A stretch of 64,000 nucleotides of DNA from JAXMBX01 sp046349635 (GTDB taxonomy: Bacteria; Planctomycetota; Planctomycetia; Planctomycetales; Planctomycetaceae), in assembly GCA_046349635.1 (NCBI GenBank), contig JAXMBX010000009.1, positions 51,195-115,194 on the forward strand. The letters run 5' to 3'. This document shows positions 38,259 to 47,040 of the stretch, piece by piece. Numbering within the stretch: the stretch's first letter is position 1; the number at the start of each line of letters is the position of its first letter. Both the position numbers and the translations under genes were made by a program. The notes under the pieces were generated by a model. It was not told the DNA's origin. It ran no database searches and was given only the letters and a program-made list of their open reading frames with translations.

Positions 38259-38290
38259 GCTTTTATTTTTGCCTGTCTAAAATAAAAAGC
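38259..38290. promoter_or_regulatory. Candidate PadR operator (inverted repeat)
   Basis: GCTTTTATTTT (38259-38269) and AAAATAAAAAGC (38279-38290) form an 11-base inverted repeat, with one extra A, around a 9-base spacer. It touches the padR start codon region and is strikingly AT-rich within GC-rich DNA. Confidence 0.65.
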
Positions 38291-38518
38291 AAGAGCGATT
38301 CGGAACTCTCGACAAAAAAATCCCGCACGTGGACGGATGGAAAACTCTTTCGCCGTTAACGGCAATTTAACGGCAAAATAACGGCAATCCCGACTCGCAT
38401 GTGTTCCTTTGCATCGCCCAAATTTCGAAAACAGCTCGGTTTTCCGTGAAAGATTCCCGCTTTGCTGGCGTGTATAAAGAAGGCCAGACGCCTTCGACAC
38501 ACTCTGTATTGAGCCCGC

Positions 38519-39127
38519 ATGTCACAAATCCCCGAAACCCGAGCCAGTCTGATCCTCAGGCTCCCCTCCCCGGAGGACCGCCTGGCGTGGCAGGAGTTCG
38601 TCGCGATCTACGAGCCGTTCCTGTACCGGTATGCGCGCCGTCGTGGCCTGCAGGACGCTGACGCCCGGGAACTGGTGCAGAACGTGCTGCTGTCCGTGGC
38701 GCGGGCCGTGGAACGGTGGACCCCCGATCCCAGCCGGGGGAAGTTTCGCTCGTGGCTGTTCAAAATCGCCCGGAATCAACTTCTCGATCTCCATTCGCGG
38801 CATGATCGCCAACCCCGTTCCTCGGGTTTCAGCACGTTTTTGAATCTCCTGGACCGTCCCGCGCTCCCCTCTCCCTTTGACGAGCGGCAGCTTCTGCTCG
38901 AACATCGCCGCGAACTGTTCCGTCTGATCTCGTCGCGCGTGAAACGGTCCGTGAAAGAGACCACCTGGCAAGCCTTCTGGCTCACGAGCATCGAACAGCA
39001 AGCGCCGGAGGATGTCGCTCAAAAAGTCGGTCTCACAGTCGGGGGGGTGTATATTGCCCGCAGCCGGGTGACTGCACGCCTGAAAGCGGAATGGAAAGAA
39101 CTGGAGTCCGATCATGAACTGCGATGA
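38519..39127 (+). CDS. ECF-type RNA polymerase sigma factor
   Basis: A 202-residue protein. Region 2 contains WQEFVAIYEPFLYRYARRRG, DARELVQNVLLSVARAV and FRSWLFKIARNQLLD; region 4 contains EDVAQKVGLTVGGVYIARSRVTARLK. The linker is long, as in planctomycete ECF groups. ATG at 38519 overlaps the last codons' context cleanly and its stop overlaps the start of the kinase gene by 14 bases. Regulation is therefore expected to come from the next protein, which combines a zinc anti-sigma-like motif with a kinase. Confidence 0.88.
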   Translation: MSQIPETRASLILRLPSPEDRLAWQEFVAIYEPFLYRYARRRGLQDADARELVQNVLLSVARAVERWTPDPSRGKFRSWLFKIARNQLLDLHSRHDRQPRSSGFSTFLNLLDRPALPSPFDERQLLLEHRRELFRLISSRVKRSVKETTWQAFWLTSIEQQAPEDVAQKVGLTVGGVYIARSRVTARLKAEWKELESDHELR

Positions 39128-40763
39128 TGCCCGCCTGCTCCTGCTGCTGACGGGGGATGACGAGAGCGAGGAATTTCATTCGGCGGCCGAGCATCTGGAT
39201 GAGTGTCCCCGCTGCCGCGAACGCCTGTTCGAGCTGAGCAGCGTGGACTTCCCCAACAATGACGCATGGGAAAACCTCCGCGACATCGGCGATCCCGTTC
39301 CGTTGGAAACTCATCACGATCTGGCCGGGATTTTTCTCGTCGGTTCGACCGACCAGGGGGACCACTCCGAGCGCATTCCCCTGTCGCTCGATTTCCTGCA
39401 GCCACCTTCACACCCTGAGTTGTTGGGAAAGATCGGCCGGTATGACGTTGAGCAGGTGATCGGCACGGGAGGGATGGGGATCGTCCTGAAGGGATTCGAC
39501 ACGAATCTGCATCGGGTGGTGGCGATCAAGGTTCTCGCTCCGCACCTCGCCCACAGTGCCGCCGCCCGCCGCCGATTTGCGCGGGAAGCGCAAGCGGCCG
39601 CCGCGATCGTTCACGAGCACGTCATTCCGATCTACAACGTCGAAGCGGACTCCGATCTGCCTTATCTGGTCATGCAGTATGTTCCCGGCAAGTCACTGCA
39701 GGCCCGCGTGGACGAACAGGGGCCGCTCCCCTGCCAGGATGTTCTCCGGATCGCGGTGCAGGTCGCGGCGGGGCTGGCTGCGGCGCATGCGCAGGGGGTC
39801 ATTCATCGAGATGTCAAACCGGCCAACATCCTGCTGGAGGAATCTGTCGACCGGGTGGTGATCTCCGACTTCGGCCTGGCGCGGACCGTGGATGACGCGA
39901 CGCTGACACACACCGGGATTATCGCCGGAACGCCGCACTATATGTCTCCCGAGCAGGCGAGCGGTGCCCGCGTGGACCACCGTTCCGATTTGTTCAGCCT
40001 GGGGAGCCTGATTTACTTCATGTGTACGGGCCGACCTCCCTACCGGGCGGACAATGCCATGGCGATCCTGAACCGTATCTGCCACGAACCACACCGCCCG
40101 CTGGATGAAATCAACCCTGAAGTGCCGCCGGAACTCGCGGAGATTGTCGATGGCTTGCTGGCGAAGGATTCGAATCGCCGGATCAGCGATGCCGCGACAC
40201 TCAGCCGACGTCTGGAAACTCTGCTCGCCGACGTCCAGCAGGGTCGTCATTTCTCGCGGAACCGTTTCCGTCGGAATTTCGCCCGGTTGATCCCGCGATT
40301 GAAAACTCCCGCTCTGCTTCTCACGGCGTCACTGGCCTGCATGTTCGTCGGCGTGGGTCTGACGATGTTTTTCACGTCCAAGCGGAAACCGGAAATCTCC
40401 TCATCACCCATTCTCATCGGCCGTGTCCGTTCTGGTGATCAACCTACGGAAAACCAAATTCTTGTGAAGCCCCTTCCCAATTCTGCCGCCACCTCTGAAT
40501 TTCCCGCCGGACATTTGACGACAGCCGCCGTAAAGCCGCTTACGACACCCGTCGTCATTCAGGATACTCACGCGCAGGATCTGGCGGAAATTCGCAGACT
40601 TCTTAGTAACCTGGAAGCCCCCCGCGCGTCGAGTTTTGCGGATAACCCGGGTCAACTCGGCCGGCAGTCATGGCTGCAACAACTGACTGAAACACAACAG
40701 GCGATTGACCGCATCGACCGCCGTTCACCCCCCAGTTCGCTGCATAATGGTATTCATCCCTGA
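39114..40763 (+). CDS. Membrane Ser/Thr protein kinase with N-terminal ZAS-like anti-sigma motif
   Basis: A 549-residue protein. Residues 27-34 (HLDECPRC) give the HxxxCxxC zinc anti-sigma pattern. The kinase domain at about 108-375 is complete: glycine loop GTGGMG (117-122), Lys139 (VAIKVL), catalytic HRDVKPAN (His231, Asp233), DFG at 252-254, and the activation end GTPHYMSPEQ. A single membrane segment near 395-412 (LLLTASLACMFVGVGLTMFF) is followed by a short outer tail. Its start lies inside the sigma gene, so the pair is co-translated. The layout suggests a kinase that senses outside signals and releases or modifies the sigma factor (inference). Confidence 0.88.
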   Translation: MNCDDARLLLLLTGDDESEEFHSAAEHLDECPRCRERLFELSSVDFPNNDAWENLRDIGDPVPLETHHDLAGIFLVGSTDQGDHSERIPLSLDFLQPPSHPELLGKIGRYDVEQVIGTGGMGIVLKGFDTNLHRVVAIKVLAPHLAHSAAARRRFAREAQAAAAIVHEHVIPIYNVEADSDLPYLVMQYVPGKSLQARVDEQGPLPCQDVLRIAVQVAAGLAAAHAQGVIHRDVKPANILLEESVDRVVISDFGLARTVDDATLTHTGIIAGTPHYMSPEQASGARVDHRSDLFSLGSLIYFMCTGRPPYRADNAMAILNRICHEPHRPLDEINPEVPPELAEIVDGLLAKDSNRRISDAATLSRRLETLLADVQQGRHFSRNRFRRNFARLIPRLKTPALLLTASLACMFVGVGLTMFFTSKRKPEISSSPILIGRVRSGDQPTENQILVKPLPNSAATSEFPAGHLTTAAVKPLTTPVVIQDTHAQDLAEIRRLLSNLEAPRASSFADNPGQLGRQSWLQQLTETQQAIDRIDRRSPPSSLHNGIHP

Positions 40764-40798
40764 ATTCAAACAGTTCGACTTTGGAAAGGAATCACTGC

Positions 40799-41515
40799 AT
40801 GTCACCTCGCTCCGCTCGCATCACGCTGTTCAGTACATTCGCGGTTCTGGGCCTGACGGCCTGCCTCCTTGCGCAATACAAAGAGGAGACTGCCCCCTCC
40901 GAAAAAGCCGATCCGCGTATATTATCTCCTTCCACCACAATCACCAATCCGCCGCTGACATTCGAATCGAGTCAACGTCAGATTCCTCACGTGATTCCGC
41001 GCACCGTGTATGTCACCGAAATGCGCCCGCTCACGAAGCAGGAAGAGCAAGAACATGCGAACTACGCACAGCTCTTCAAATCTCTTCAGGACGCCAAAGA
41101 TGATGCCGGCCGTCAGCCCATCGTCGACAAGATCAAGGGAATTCTGATCGCGAAATTCGATCGCGACCTGGCGGAGCGAGAAAAGGAGATCAAAGCGGTT
41201 GAGGAGCGGGTCGCGGCGCTTCGCAAACAGCAGGAAAAACGGGCTTTGATGAAGGACGAGATCATTTCTGTGCGGCTCAAAGCGATTCTGTTCAAAGCCG
41301 AAGGGCTCGACCTGCCGCTGAATTTTCCTAGCGTTCCCGTCACGGTCCCCACATCGGGTTTGCCCAGTGACTTGTACCGCGTACCGATTTCCCCGACCCC
41401 TAACCCCACCGCCCCGACGTACGACAACCCGCCGCAAGCCAAGCCAGTCGAGAGCCCAAAAGGATATACGCCGCCCGCCAAAAAACTGCCCCCGGAGCAA
41501 CCCGACCTCAGATAA
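40799..41515 (+). CDS. Putative lipoprotein with coiled-coil and Pro-rich tail
   Basis: A 238-residue protein; ATG at 40799 follows GGAAAGGA. A signal segment (ITLFSTFAVLGLTAC) ends in a lipobox-like LTAC with Cys22. A helical region (about 80-160) is rich in Glu/Lys (DLAEREKEIKAVEERVAALRKQQEKR), and the tail is rich in Pro, Thr and Lys (ISPTPNPTAPTYDNPPQAKP). It follows the kinase by 35 bases and is probably the third gene of the sigma/kinase operon, perhaps its extracytoplasmic partner. No known family recognised. Confidence 0.6.
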   Translation: MSPRSARITLFSTFAVLGLTACLLAQYKEETAPSEKADPRILSPSTTITNPPLTFESSQRQIPHVIPRTVYVTEMRPLTKQEEQEHANYAQLFKSLQDAKDDAGRQPIVDKIKGILIAKFDRDLAEREKEIKAVEERVAALRKQQEKRALMKDEIISVRLKAILFKAEGLDLPLNFPSVPVTVPTSGLPSDLYRVPISPTPNPTAPTYDNPPQAKPVESPKGYTPPAKKLPPEQPDLR

Positions 41516-41932
41516 ACGAGAGGGATAGGCGCGACGCTCGATTTCCGGTGGATCCCGAAAGACGGGGAACTTCAGCGTGACCTTGTGTGTCTAAGAGACA
41601 GTTCCCGCCAGTTTGGGACGGGGGTCGAAGTGCGCGGCGCGACATCTGCGGTTCCCCTAAATTGCGCAGCGACACCAAACTTCGCTGACCAAGTCTCAAA
41701 CCCCGTCGGTTCGCAAACTTCTTGCCCGTGGACAAAGTTTGTCCCACCGTGGACAAACTTTCAAAATTGCCAGAGCGAAGTTCTTATGGTCCAATAAGTT
41801 CGTTAACCAGCTCCGTCTTAATGTGGAATTAAGGTGATCCGTTCAGGATCTGAGTCGTTCTCAACGACGAATCCTTCGCGACCGACCGTTTCACTTGTCT
41901 CCCGTCCTCTTGTCTCCCGGAGAACCCTGGCC
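41516..41932. other. 417-base intergenic region upstream of the DUF1559 gene
   Basis: No gene is supported here. It contains a palindrome plus a half-site at 41728-41760 (separate entry). The rest is unremarkable; AAGGTGATCCG near 41830 precedes an alternative, less likely start for the next gene. Confidence 0.5.
41728..41760. promoter_or_regulatory. Palindrome GGACAAA-G-TTTGTCC plus half-site
   Basis: GTGGACAAA-G-TTTGTCC(C)CAC is a nearly perfect inverted repeat, and a further GTGGACAAACTT follows one base later at 41749-41760. The three half-sites look like a repressor or activator site about 170-200 bases before the DUF1559 start. Confidence 0.5.
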
Positions 41933-43069
41933 ATGCGTGTGCGTCACCCTCGCGGTTTCACGATTCTGGAGTTGCTGGTCGTCATCGTGATCATCGGTTT
42001 GCTCATCGCGCTGTTGCTCCCCGCGGTGCAGCAGTCCCGGGAAGCGGCCCGCCGTACGGGGTGCCAGAACAATTTCCGCCAGATCGGCATCGCCCTGCAG
42101 AACTACGCCGACCAGCACAAGATTCTGCCTCCGCTTTCGATCTGGAGCGGCCTGGGTGAACCGCTGGGCCAGGGTCAACTGCCGCTGGGGGTCATCGACC
42201 GGGTCGAGTGGGGCATCTCTCCGACACTGGAACCGGACCGGATCATGGGGAACTGGGCGCTTCTGATGCTGCCGCAACTGGATCAACCGAATCTGTACAC
42301 CAAATGGAACAACCGCGCCCCGATTGATGACCCCGCCAACGAGTCGATCCGCACCGCGGAACTCGCGGTCTTCAAGTGTCCTTCGGACGGATTCAACGGC
42401 GTCGACAATCGCTACGAACGCGCTTTTGTCGCCGGCACAGCCGGTAATCACTCCTACGCCCGGGGCAACTACGGCATGAACATGGGAGTGAACCGCAACT
42501 GCTTCATTCGGCCGGCAGGCTTCGGTCCGTGCGACGATCCTTTCGTCACTGATAATGATGATTACCTCTTCGGCGTCGGCACGCTGGCGGGCAACGGCAT
42601 CGGAGGGGTGAATGTCGCCTACAAGCTGTCCGAATTCACGCGAGGCCTTTCCAGCATGGTCGGCATCGAAGAGCTTCGGGCGGGGGTGCACCCTGCCGAT
42701 CCGCGGGGCGTCTGGTCGCTGGGACTTGTCGGGTCCAGCGGGACCGCTTCTCACGGTTACTTTTCGCTCGTCGACGATGATTTCGGTCCCAACCATCTCG
42801 ACAAGGACGCCGATGACGTTTGCGGCTGCGACTATCTCCGTACCAATCTGGGTGTTGACAAGCTCAACCAGTTGCGGATGCCGTGCTATTCCGGCACCGG
42901 TCTGAATAACTCCGCCCTCCAGGCAACCTCCCGCAGCCAGCATACGGATGGGGTGTACGTGCTCCTGCTGGATGGTTCCGTCCACTTCGTCAACGACAAC
43001 ATCAATCTTGATACTTGGCGGTACATGCACAAGCGGGACGACGCGGCGAAGGTCGATATGCCGTTCTGA
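41933..43069 (+). CDS. DUF1559 protein with prepilin-type N-terminus
   Basis: A 378-residue protein starting at ATG 41933. The type IV prepilin motif RGFTILELLVVIVIIGLLIALLLPAVQ is present, cleaved after the Gly by a prepilin peptidase, then REAARRTGCQNNFRQIGIALQNY, which opens the DUF1559 domain. The end has the family signature HTDGVYVLLLDGSVHFVNDNI. Planctomycetes encode dozens of these; they are thought to form pseudopilus-like or cell-surface structures. The GspE/PilB-like protein at 14745-16046 is far away and degenerate, so it need not be a partner. Confidence 0.92.
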   Translation: MRVRHPRGFTILELLVVIVIIGLLIALLLPAVQQSREAARRTGCQNNFRQIGIALQNYADQHKILPPLSIWSGLGEPLGQGQLPLGVIDRVEWGISPTLEPDRIMGNWALLMLPQLDQPNLYTKWNNRAPIDDPANESIRTAELAVFKCPSDGFNGVDNRYERAFVAGTAGNHSYARGNYGMNMGVNRNCFIRPAGFGPCDDPFVTDNDDYLFGVGTLAGNGIGGVNVAYKLSEFTRGLSSMVGIEELRAGVHPADPRGVWSLGLVGSSGTASHGYFSLVDDDFGPNHLDKDADDVCGCDYLRTNLGVDKLNQLRMPCYSGTGLNNSALQATSRSQHTDGVYVLLLDGSVHFVNDNINLDTWRYMHKRDDAAKVDMPF

Positions 43070-43126
43070 GCGGGGCGTCGCGCCTTATCGTGTGGCCCAA
43101 TGTTGATTCCCTACCCGGAGCCGAAA

Positions 43127-45658
43127 ATGAAGCCGGTTAAAGTGTTCCTTGCCTCTCTGCTGACCTTGAGTATCACGTTCCCGGGAGCCGTTTTCGCGGA
43201 CGATCCCCCGGCGAAGGCCGCTCCAGCCGCGGAAAAGAAAGCGGAGGCAGAGAAGAAAGCGGAACCTGAAAAGAAGCCGGAGGCGGAACAGAAACCGGCC
43301 GCGGAGAAACCGGCCTCAGAAAAGAAACCTGAGGCACCCGGCGACGTGAAGAAGCCGGAGGCGAAACCCGATTCGAAGCCGGCGGCATCGACGCCTGAGA
43401 AATCTGAGGATGGCGTTCCGATGAAGTCCACCAAACCTGCCGATGCCGCAGGGGATAAGAAGACGGACTCCAAAGAGACCAAAACCGAAAAGAAAGCGAC
43501 TCCCGCCCCGGGTGGCCTTTTCGGCATCATGGGACGAATGGTTGGTGGCCAGGGAACTCCCTATAAGGCTCCGACAACCCCTCAGGAAGCGGTCGAATTA
43601 GGGTTTAAAAATGTGCGTGCCCAGTCGGGGATGACGGTCCCCGCAAACAGCGACAAGAAAGAGGACGAAAAGAAGGATGCCGATAAGAAAGAGGGTGAAG
43701 CGGCTGCGTCAGATCCGTGGGTCGAGGAACAGAAACGGTGGATTGAAGCGGTGAATGCCGCCACGCCGCCGGACAAATTCAAGGCGCTGCCTCAACCCCG
43801 CCAGCAGGAAATTCTGCAGTCGATTCAAAACAGCGTGTGGATGGTCCGGGACCAGCACAATCCCACTCAGCTCTCTTCCAAGGAATATCGAGAAGCGAAC
43901 CTCGAAGTCGTGACGCTCCGCAACAAGCGTCTCGCCGGACTTCCGGCGATCAATCCGGAACCCCGTGCCGAAATTGAAAAACAGCTTGAGGCGATGGCGG
44001 ACATCGTCGTCGAGAAGGCCAAGGCGATTCGGCCCGATCTGCTGAAGAATGAGGGGGTCCGTAATGCGTTGAAGTCGACCGCTCTCAATAACCTGACGGC
44101 ACAGATGCGGCAGACCAGCACGCTGACTTTCAAGATTCCACTCACTGCCGCGGACATCGACCGGGCCAAAAGCCAGTTTGAGGAAAACCTGAAGCAATAC
44201 GAACGGAACAAGGCCCAATACATGCAGGATCTGAACACGAACCTGGGCCTCAATGACTTCGATAACATGAAACCCGAGGACCAGGAGAAATTCCTCACTC
44301 TTCGCGCCCCGATGATCGGCCAGAATCTCTTCTACCAGATCTTTCCTTTCTCGCATTTCGTCCAGAACTTGCAGAGCAACTCCCGCACTACGGCCGCCAA
44401 GGTCAAGGGGGCTTCCGTGGACCTGACGGGGGGGGTCTCCGACAAGGTGATGAAAGAGGCGGAGCGCAAACTTCAACGGCTCCAGCAGCGGGAGTGGCGC
44501 CGCCCCGGAACGAACCAGTGGAACATCCCGGGAAAGACCGCGGATGAACTCGCCGACAACATCGTCAAGCAGGCGGCGACTCAATTCGCCGGACGAGGCA
44601 TCATCAGGATCGCGAACAGCAACAAACCTCCGGAGGTTCCCAAAGAACAGCAGAAACAGCTCGACAGCGCCCGGGACGCCCTGAAGCGGATCCTGCACGA
44701 GGAGCTTTCCAATGAAGACTTCGAAAAACTCCCTGAAAGCCGAAAAGGGGCGATCACCGGCCACCTGGTGAATCTGACTCACCAACTGGTGAACTACGGA
44801 CGATTCGGTGAGATACCCAAAGAACAGGCTGACGTCGCCATCAAACGTGCCCAGATCGAAGTCCGCAAGGAAGCGAAGATCCCGGTGATCCCCGTCGAAC
44901 AGCGGGAGGTGACCGAGAAGCAGGTCGATCAGATCATTAGTCGCCTGGTCGATCTCACCGCGAAGAAAGAGCCTGATCTCTTCGTCAGCGAGAGTGTCCG
45001 GGAATCCTACCGCGACGCCCTGCGGGACCGGTTCGACCAGAGTCTCGCCAATACCCGGGATGCGGCCTTCAAGATTCCTCTCTCTGAAGCGCGCTTTCAA
45101 CAGCTTCTCAGTCAGCTCGATACGAAGTTCCGCGTCTACTGGACCAAGAACAACCGCGTCAACCTGATCCAACCCAACGAGCAGGCCAGTTTCAAGGCCA
45201 TGTCCAAGGAAGAGAAGATCCAGTTCCTGGACGAACAGAACCGTGCCATCAACATCGGCTATAACCTCTCCTACCTGGGGAACGAAGTCATTCAGAGCGT
45301 CAAGCTGGATTACGAAATGTACGCCCGGGCGACCAAGTTCTCCAAGATCGACTTTTCGGGGGGCGTCTCCAAGGACGAGGAACTTCAACTTCACAACCTC
45401 CAGGCCACCGTCTACGAGAAAGCACAGGCGAAAGCTGCTGCCAATGCCAAGAAGCAGGATCGCTCGGCCGCGGAAGCGGGTAAGACGCGCGAGACGGCGG
45501 CCGCGGCTCTGATGAAGCCCGGCCTGATTTCGGAGGAAGCCCAGCACAAGCGGTTCATGTTCTTCGTCAACAGCAGTATCGGCGCCGCGATCGTGCTGCT
45601 GCTGATGCTGCTCTTCAAGCTCCGCTCGAACCGCCTCAAGAAGGGAGCTGGAGGATGA
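43127..45658 (+). CDS. Secreted, C-terminally membrane-anchored protein with an internal duplication
   Basis: An 843-residue protein. ATG at 43127 follows CCCGGAG. Signal peptide (FLASLLTLSITFPGAVFA), then about 110 residues of Lys/Glu/Ala/Pro-rich repeats, then two related segments of about 220 residues. The first (about 220-450) has LTFKIPLTAADIDRAKSQF and DLTGGVSDKVMKEAERKLQRLQ; the second (about 530-770) has AAFKIPLSEARFQQLLSQL and DFSGGVSKDEELQLHNLQ. A membrane segment near the end (AAIVLLLMLLFKL) is followed by a basic tail. The body would thus lie outside the cytoplasmic membrane. No known domain recognised. Confidence 0.75.
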   Translation: MKPVKVFLASLLTLSITFPGAVFADDPPAKAAPAAEKKAEAEKKAEPEKKPEAEQKPAAEKPASEKKPEAPGDVKKPEAKPDSKPAASTPEKSEDGVPMKSTKPADAAGDKKTDSKETKTEKKATPAPGGLFGIMGRMVGGQGTPYKAPTTPQEAVELGFKNVRAQSGMTVPANSDKKEDEKKDADKKEGEAAASDPWVEEQKRWIEAVNAATPPDKFKALPQPRQQEILQSIQNSVWMVRDQHNPTQLSSKEYREANLEVVTLRNKRLAGLPAINPEPRAEIEKQLEAMADIVVEKAKAIRPDLLKNEGVRNALKSTALNNLTAQMRQTSTLTFKIPLTAADIDRAKSQFEENLKQYERNKAQYMQDLNTNLGLNDFDNMKPEDQEKFLTLRAPMIGQNLFYQIFPFSHFVQNLQSNSRTTAAKVKGASVDLTGGVSDKVMKEAERKLQRLQQREWRRPGTNQWNIPGKTADELADNIVKQAATQFAGRGIIRIANSNKPPEVPKEQQKQLDSARDALKRILHEELSNEDFEKLPESRKGAITGHLVNLTHQLVNYGRFGEIPKEQADVAIKRAQIEVRKEAKIPVIPVEQREVTEKQVDQIISRLVDLTAKKEPDLFVSESVRESYRDALRDRFDQSLANTRDAAFKIPLSEARFQQLLSQLDTKFRVYWTKNNRVNLIQPNEQASFKAMSKEEKIQFLDEQNRAINIGYNLSYLGNEVIQSVKLDYEMYARATKFSKIDFSGGVSKDEELQLHNLQATVYEKAQAKAAANAKKQDRSAAEAGKTRETAAAALMKPGLISEEAQHKRFMFFVNSSIGAAIVLLLMLLFKLRSNRLKKGAGG

Positions 45659-45809
45659 GGAGCAAGTTTTCCGGCATCGGAACGGAGAAGATTTGATGAG
45701 TGATCAAACCTCTCTTTCATGCGGAGTCACTTCTCGGCTCGATTGAGCCTCACCCGCGGATCGCCGCTCGCGTCGCCTGGAAATTTCGTTGTCCTACCTT
45801 GGCCCGTGC

Positions 45810-46811
45810 ATGACCAATCAAATCGCCACGTCCAGTCACTGGTACTACCAGCAAGAACGGGAAACGATTGGCCCCTTCAGCTTTGAGCAGCTTCTGGATC
45901 TCGTTTACCAGGGGACACTGACTCCCGAGACGCTGATCAAGTCGCGGCAGAGCAATCACTGGGAACGGGCCCGGATCCTCCCCGTTCAATGGCCGGGCGA
46001 AGCGGAGTCCGAGGAAGAATACCTCTACAACCAGCTGAACTGGTATCTGAAATCCGGCAGCGATGTCATCGGCCCCAAGACACTCCGCGACCTGGCCGAA
46101 ATGCTGGTCAAGGGGCGGCTCAAGCCGACGGATCAACTCCGATACGGACTCGAGGGGGCATGGCAACCGTCCGAGGGGATGCATGACCTGCTGGTCCACG
46201 TCACGAATTTTGTTGCCACGAAGAAAAAGAATTCCGCTCCCGGCGGCGCGTCTTCCGGGGCGGCAGGTGCTCCCGACAAGACGACCGTCACCGTCAGCAT
46301 CTCTTCGACTCCCAGCTTCCTGGAGCCGATCAAGAATTTCTGCGGCGGGTTCTTTATCGTCGCCACGGATCTGTTCTTCCGGATCGTCGCGGTCCCGTGG
46401 TGGATCCTGAAGAAGACCTGGATGGTGCTGGTCGTCATCGGGCTGTGGATCGGCATCAACTACGCCATGGTCTTCTGGCAGCCTCCGGCTTTCAACCGGG
46501 AGATCCTCACCCACCTGCAGGCCTCCATCGACGCCACCGAGCAGATGATGTCGAAGAAGGATCTGAAGCCCGAGGAATGGCAAGCGTTTTCCGAGGTCCA
46601 GTTGCAGAAGGCAGAACGCTTGCGCAAGCAACTCGTGAACAGCTCCAATGCCGGCACCCAGGCCCAGCAGCATCTGCTGTGGGTGATGCGCGATTACCTG
46701 ATTCCCATCTGGCAGGCTCCCGCTCCCCCGAAGGAGATCCCCGACCGGGCCACGATGGTCCGCCACATGGAGCAAGCGGAGTTTAAGCTCGACTCATCCC
46801 AAATCCACTGA
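45810..46811 (+). CDS. GYF_2-domain membrane protein
   Basis: A 333-residue protein; ATG at 45810 is used. Two GYF_2-like units open the protein: WYYQQERETIGPFSFEQLLDLVYQGTLTPETLI and, after a linker, WYLKSGSDVIGPKTLRDLAEMLVKGRLKPTDQL. A Ser/Gly/Ala-rich linker precedes two close hydrophobic stretches (about 190-225: FFIVATDLFFRIVAVPWW and MVLVVIGLWIGINYAMV), then a helical C-terminus. GYF_2 (DUF4339) domains bind proline-rich partners; here the Pro-rich neighbours at 40799 or 43127 are possible targets (inference). It follows the duplicated-domain gene on the same strand by 151 bases. Confidence 0.8.
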   Translation: MTNQIATSSHWYYQQERETIGPFSFEQLLDLVYQGTLTPETLIKSRQSNHWERARILPVQWPGEAESEEEYLYNQLNWYLKSGSDVIGPKTLRDLAEMLVKGRLKPTDQLRYGLEGAWQPSEGMHDLLVHVTNFVATKKKNSAPGGASSGAAGAPDKTTVTVSISSTPSFLEPIKNFCGGFFIVATDLFFRIVAVPWWILKKTWMVLVVIGLWIGINYAMVFWQPPAFNREILTHLQASIDATEQMMSKKDLKPEEWQAFSEVQLQKAERLRKQLVNSSNAGTQAQQHLLWVMRDYLIPIWQAPAPPKEIPDRATMVRHMEQAEFKLDSSQIH

Positions 46812-47040
46812 AGTCCGAGTTCGAGAATCCGGGGGGTGTCCACGGCGAGCGGGCAGTGCGTGAAAATCCGCACTTAAATCGGGAAATCCGGGGAAGAATC
46901 GGGGTTCAGCGCGACACCTCAAACATTGCTCAACCCCCTCGGGCGGGTTAAAATCAATCTCACGTGTCCCTCCTGCCCCGAGAGCATCCCACCGGCAAGC
47001 ATCCCACCGGCGCTCCTGCCTCAGAACAACGAGTCTCATT

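Noticed and set aside
43709..45547. Minus-strand open frame of 612 codons
   Set aside because: Antisense shadow of the duplicated-domain protein gene; no signal, motif or ribosome site.
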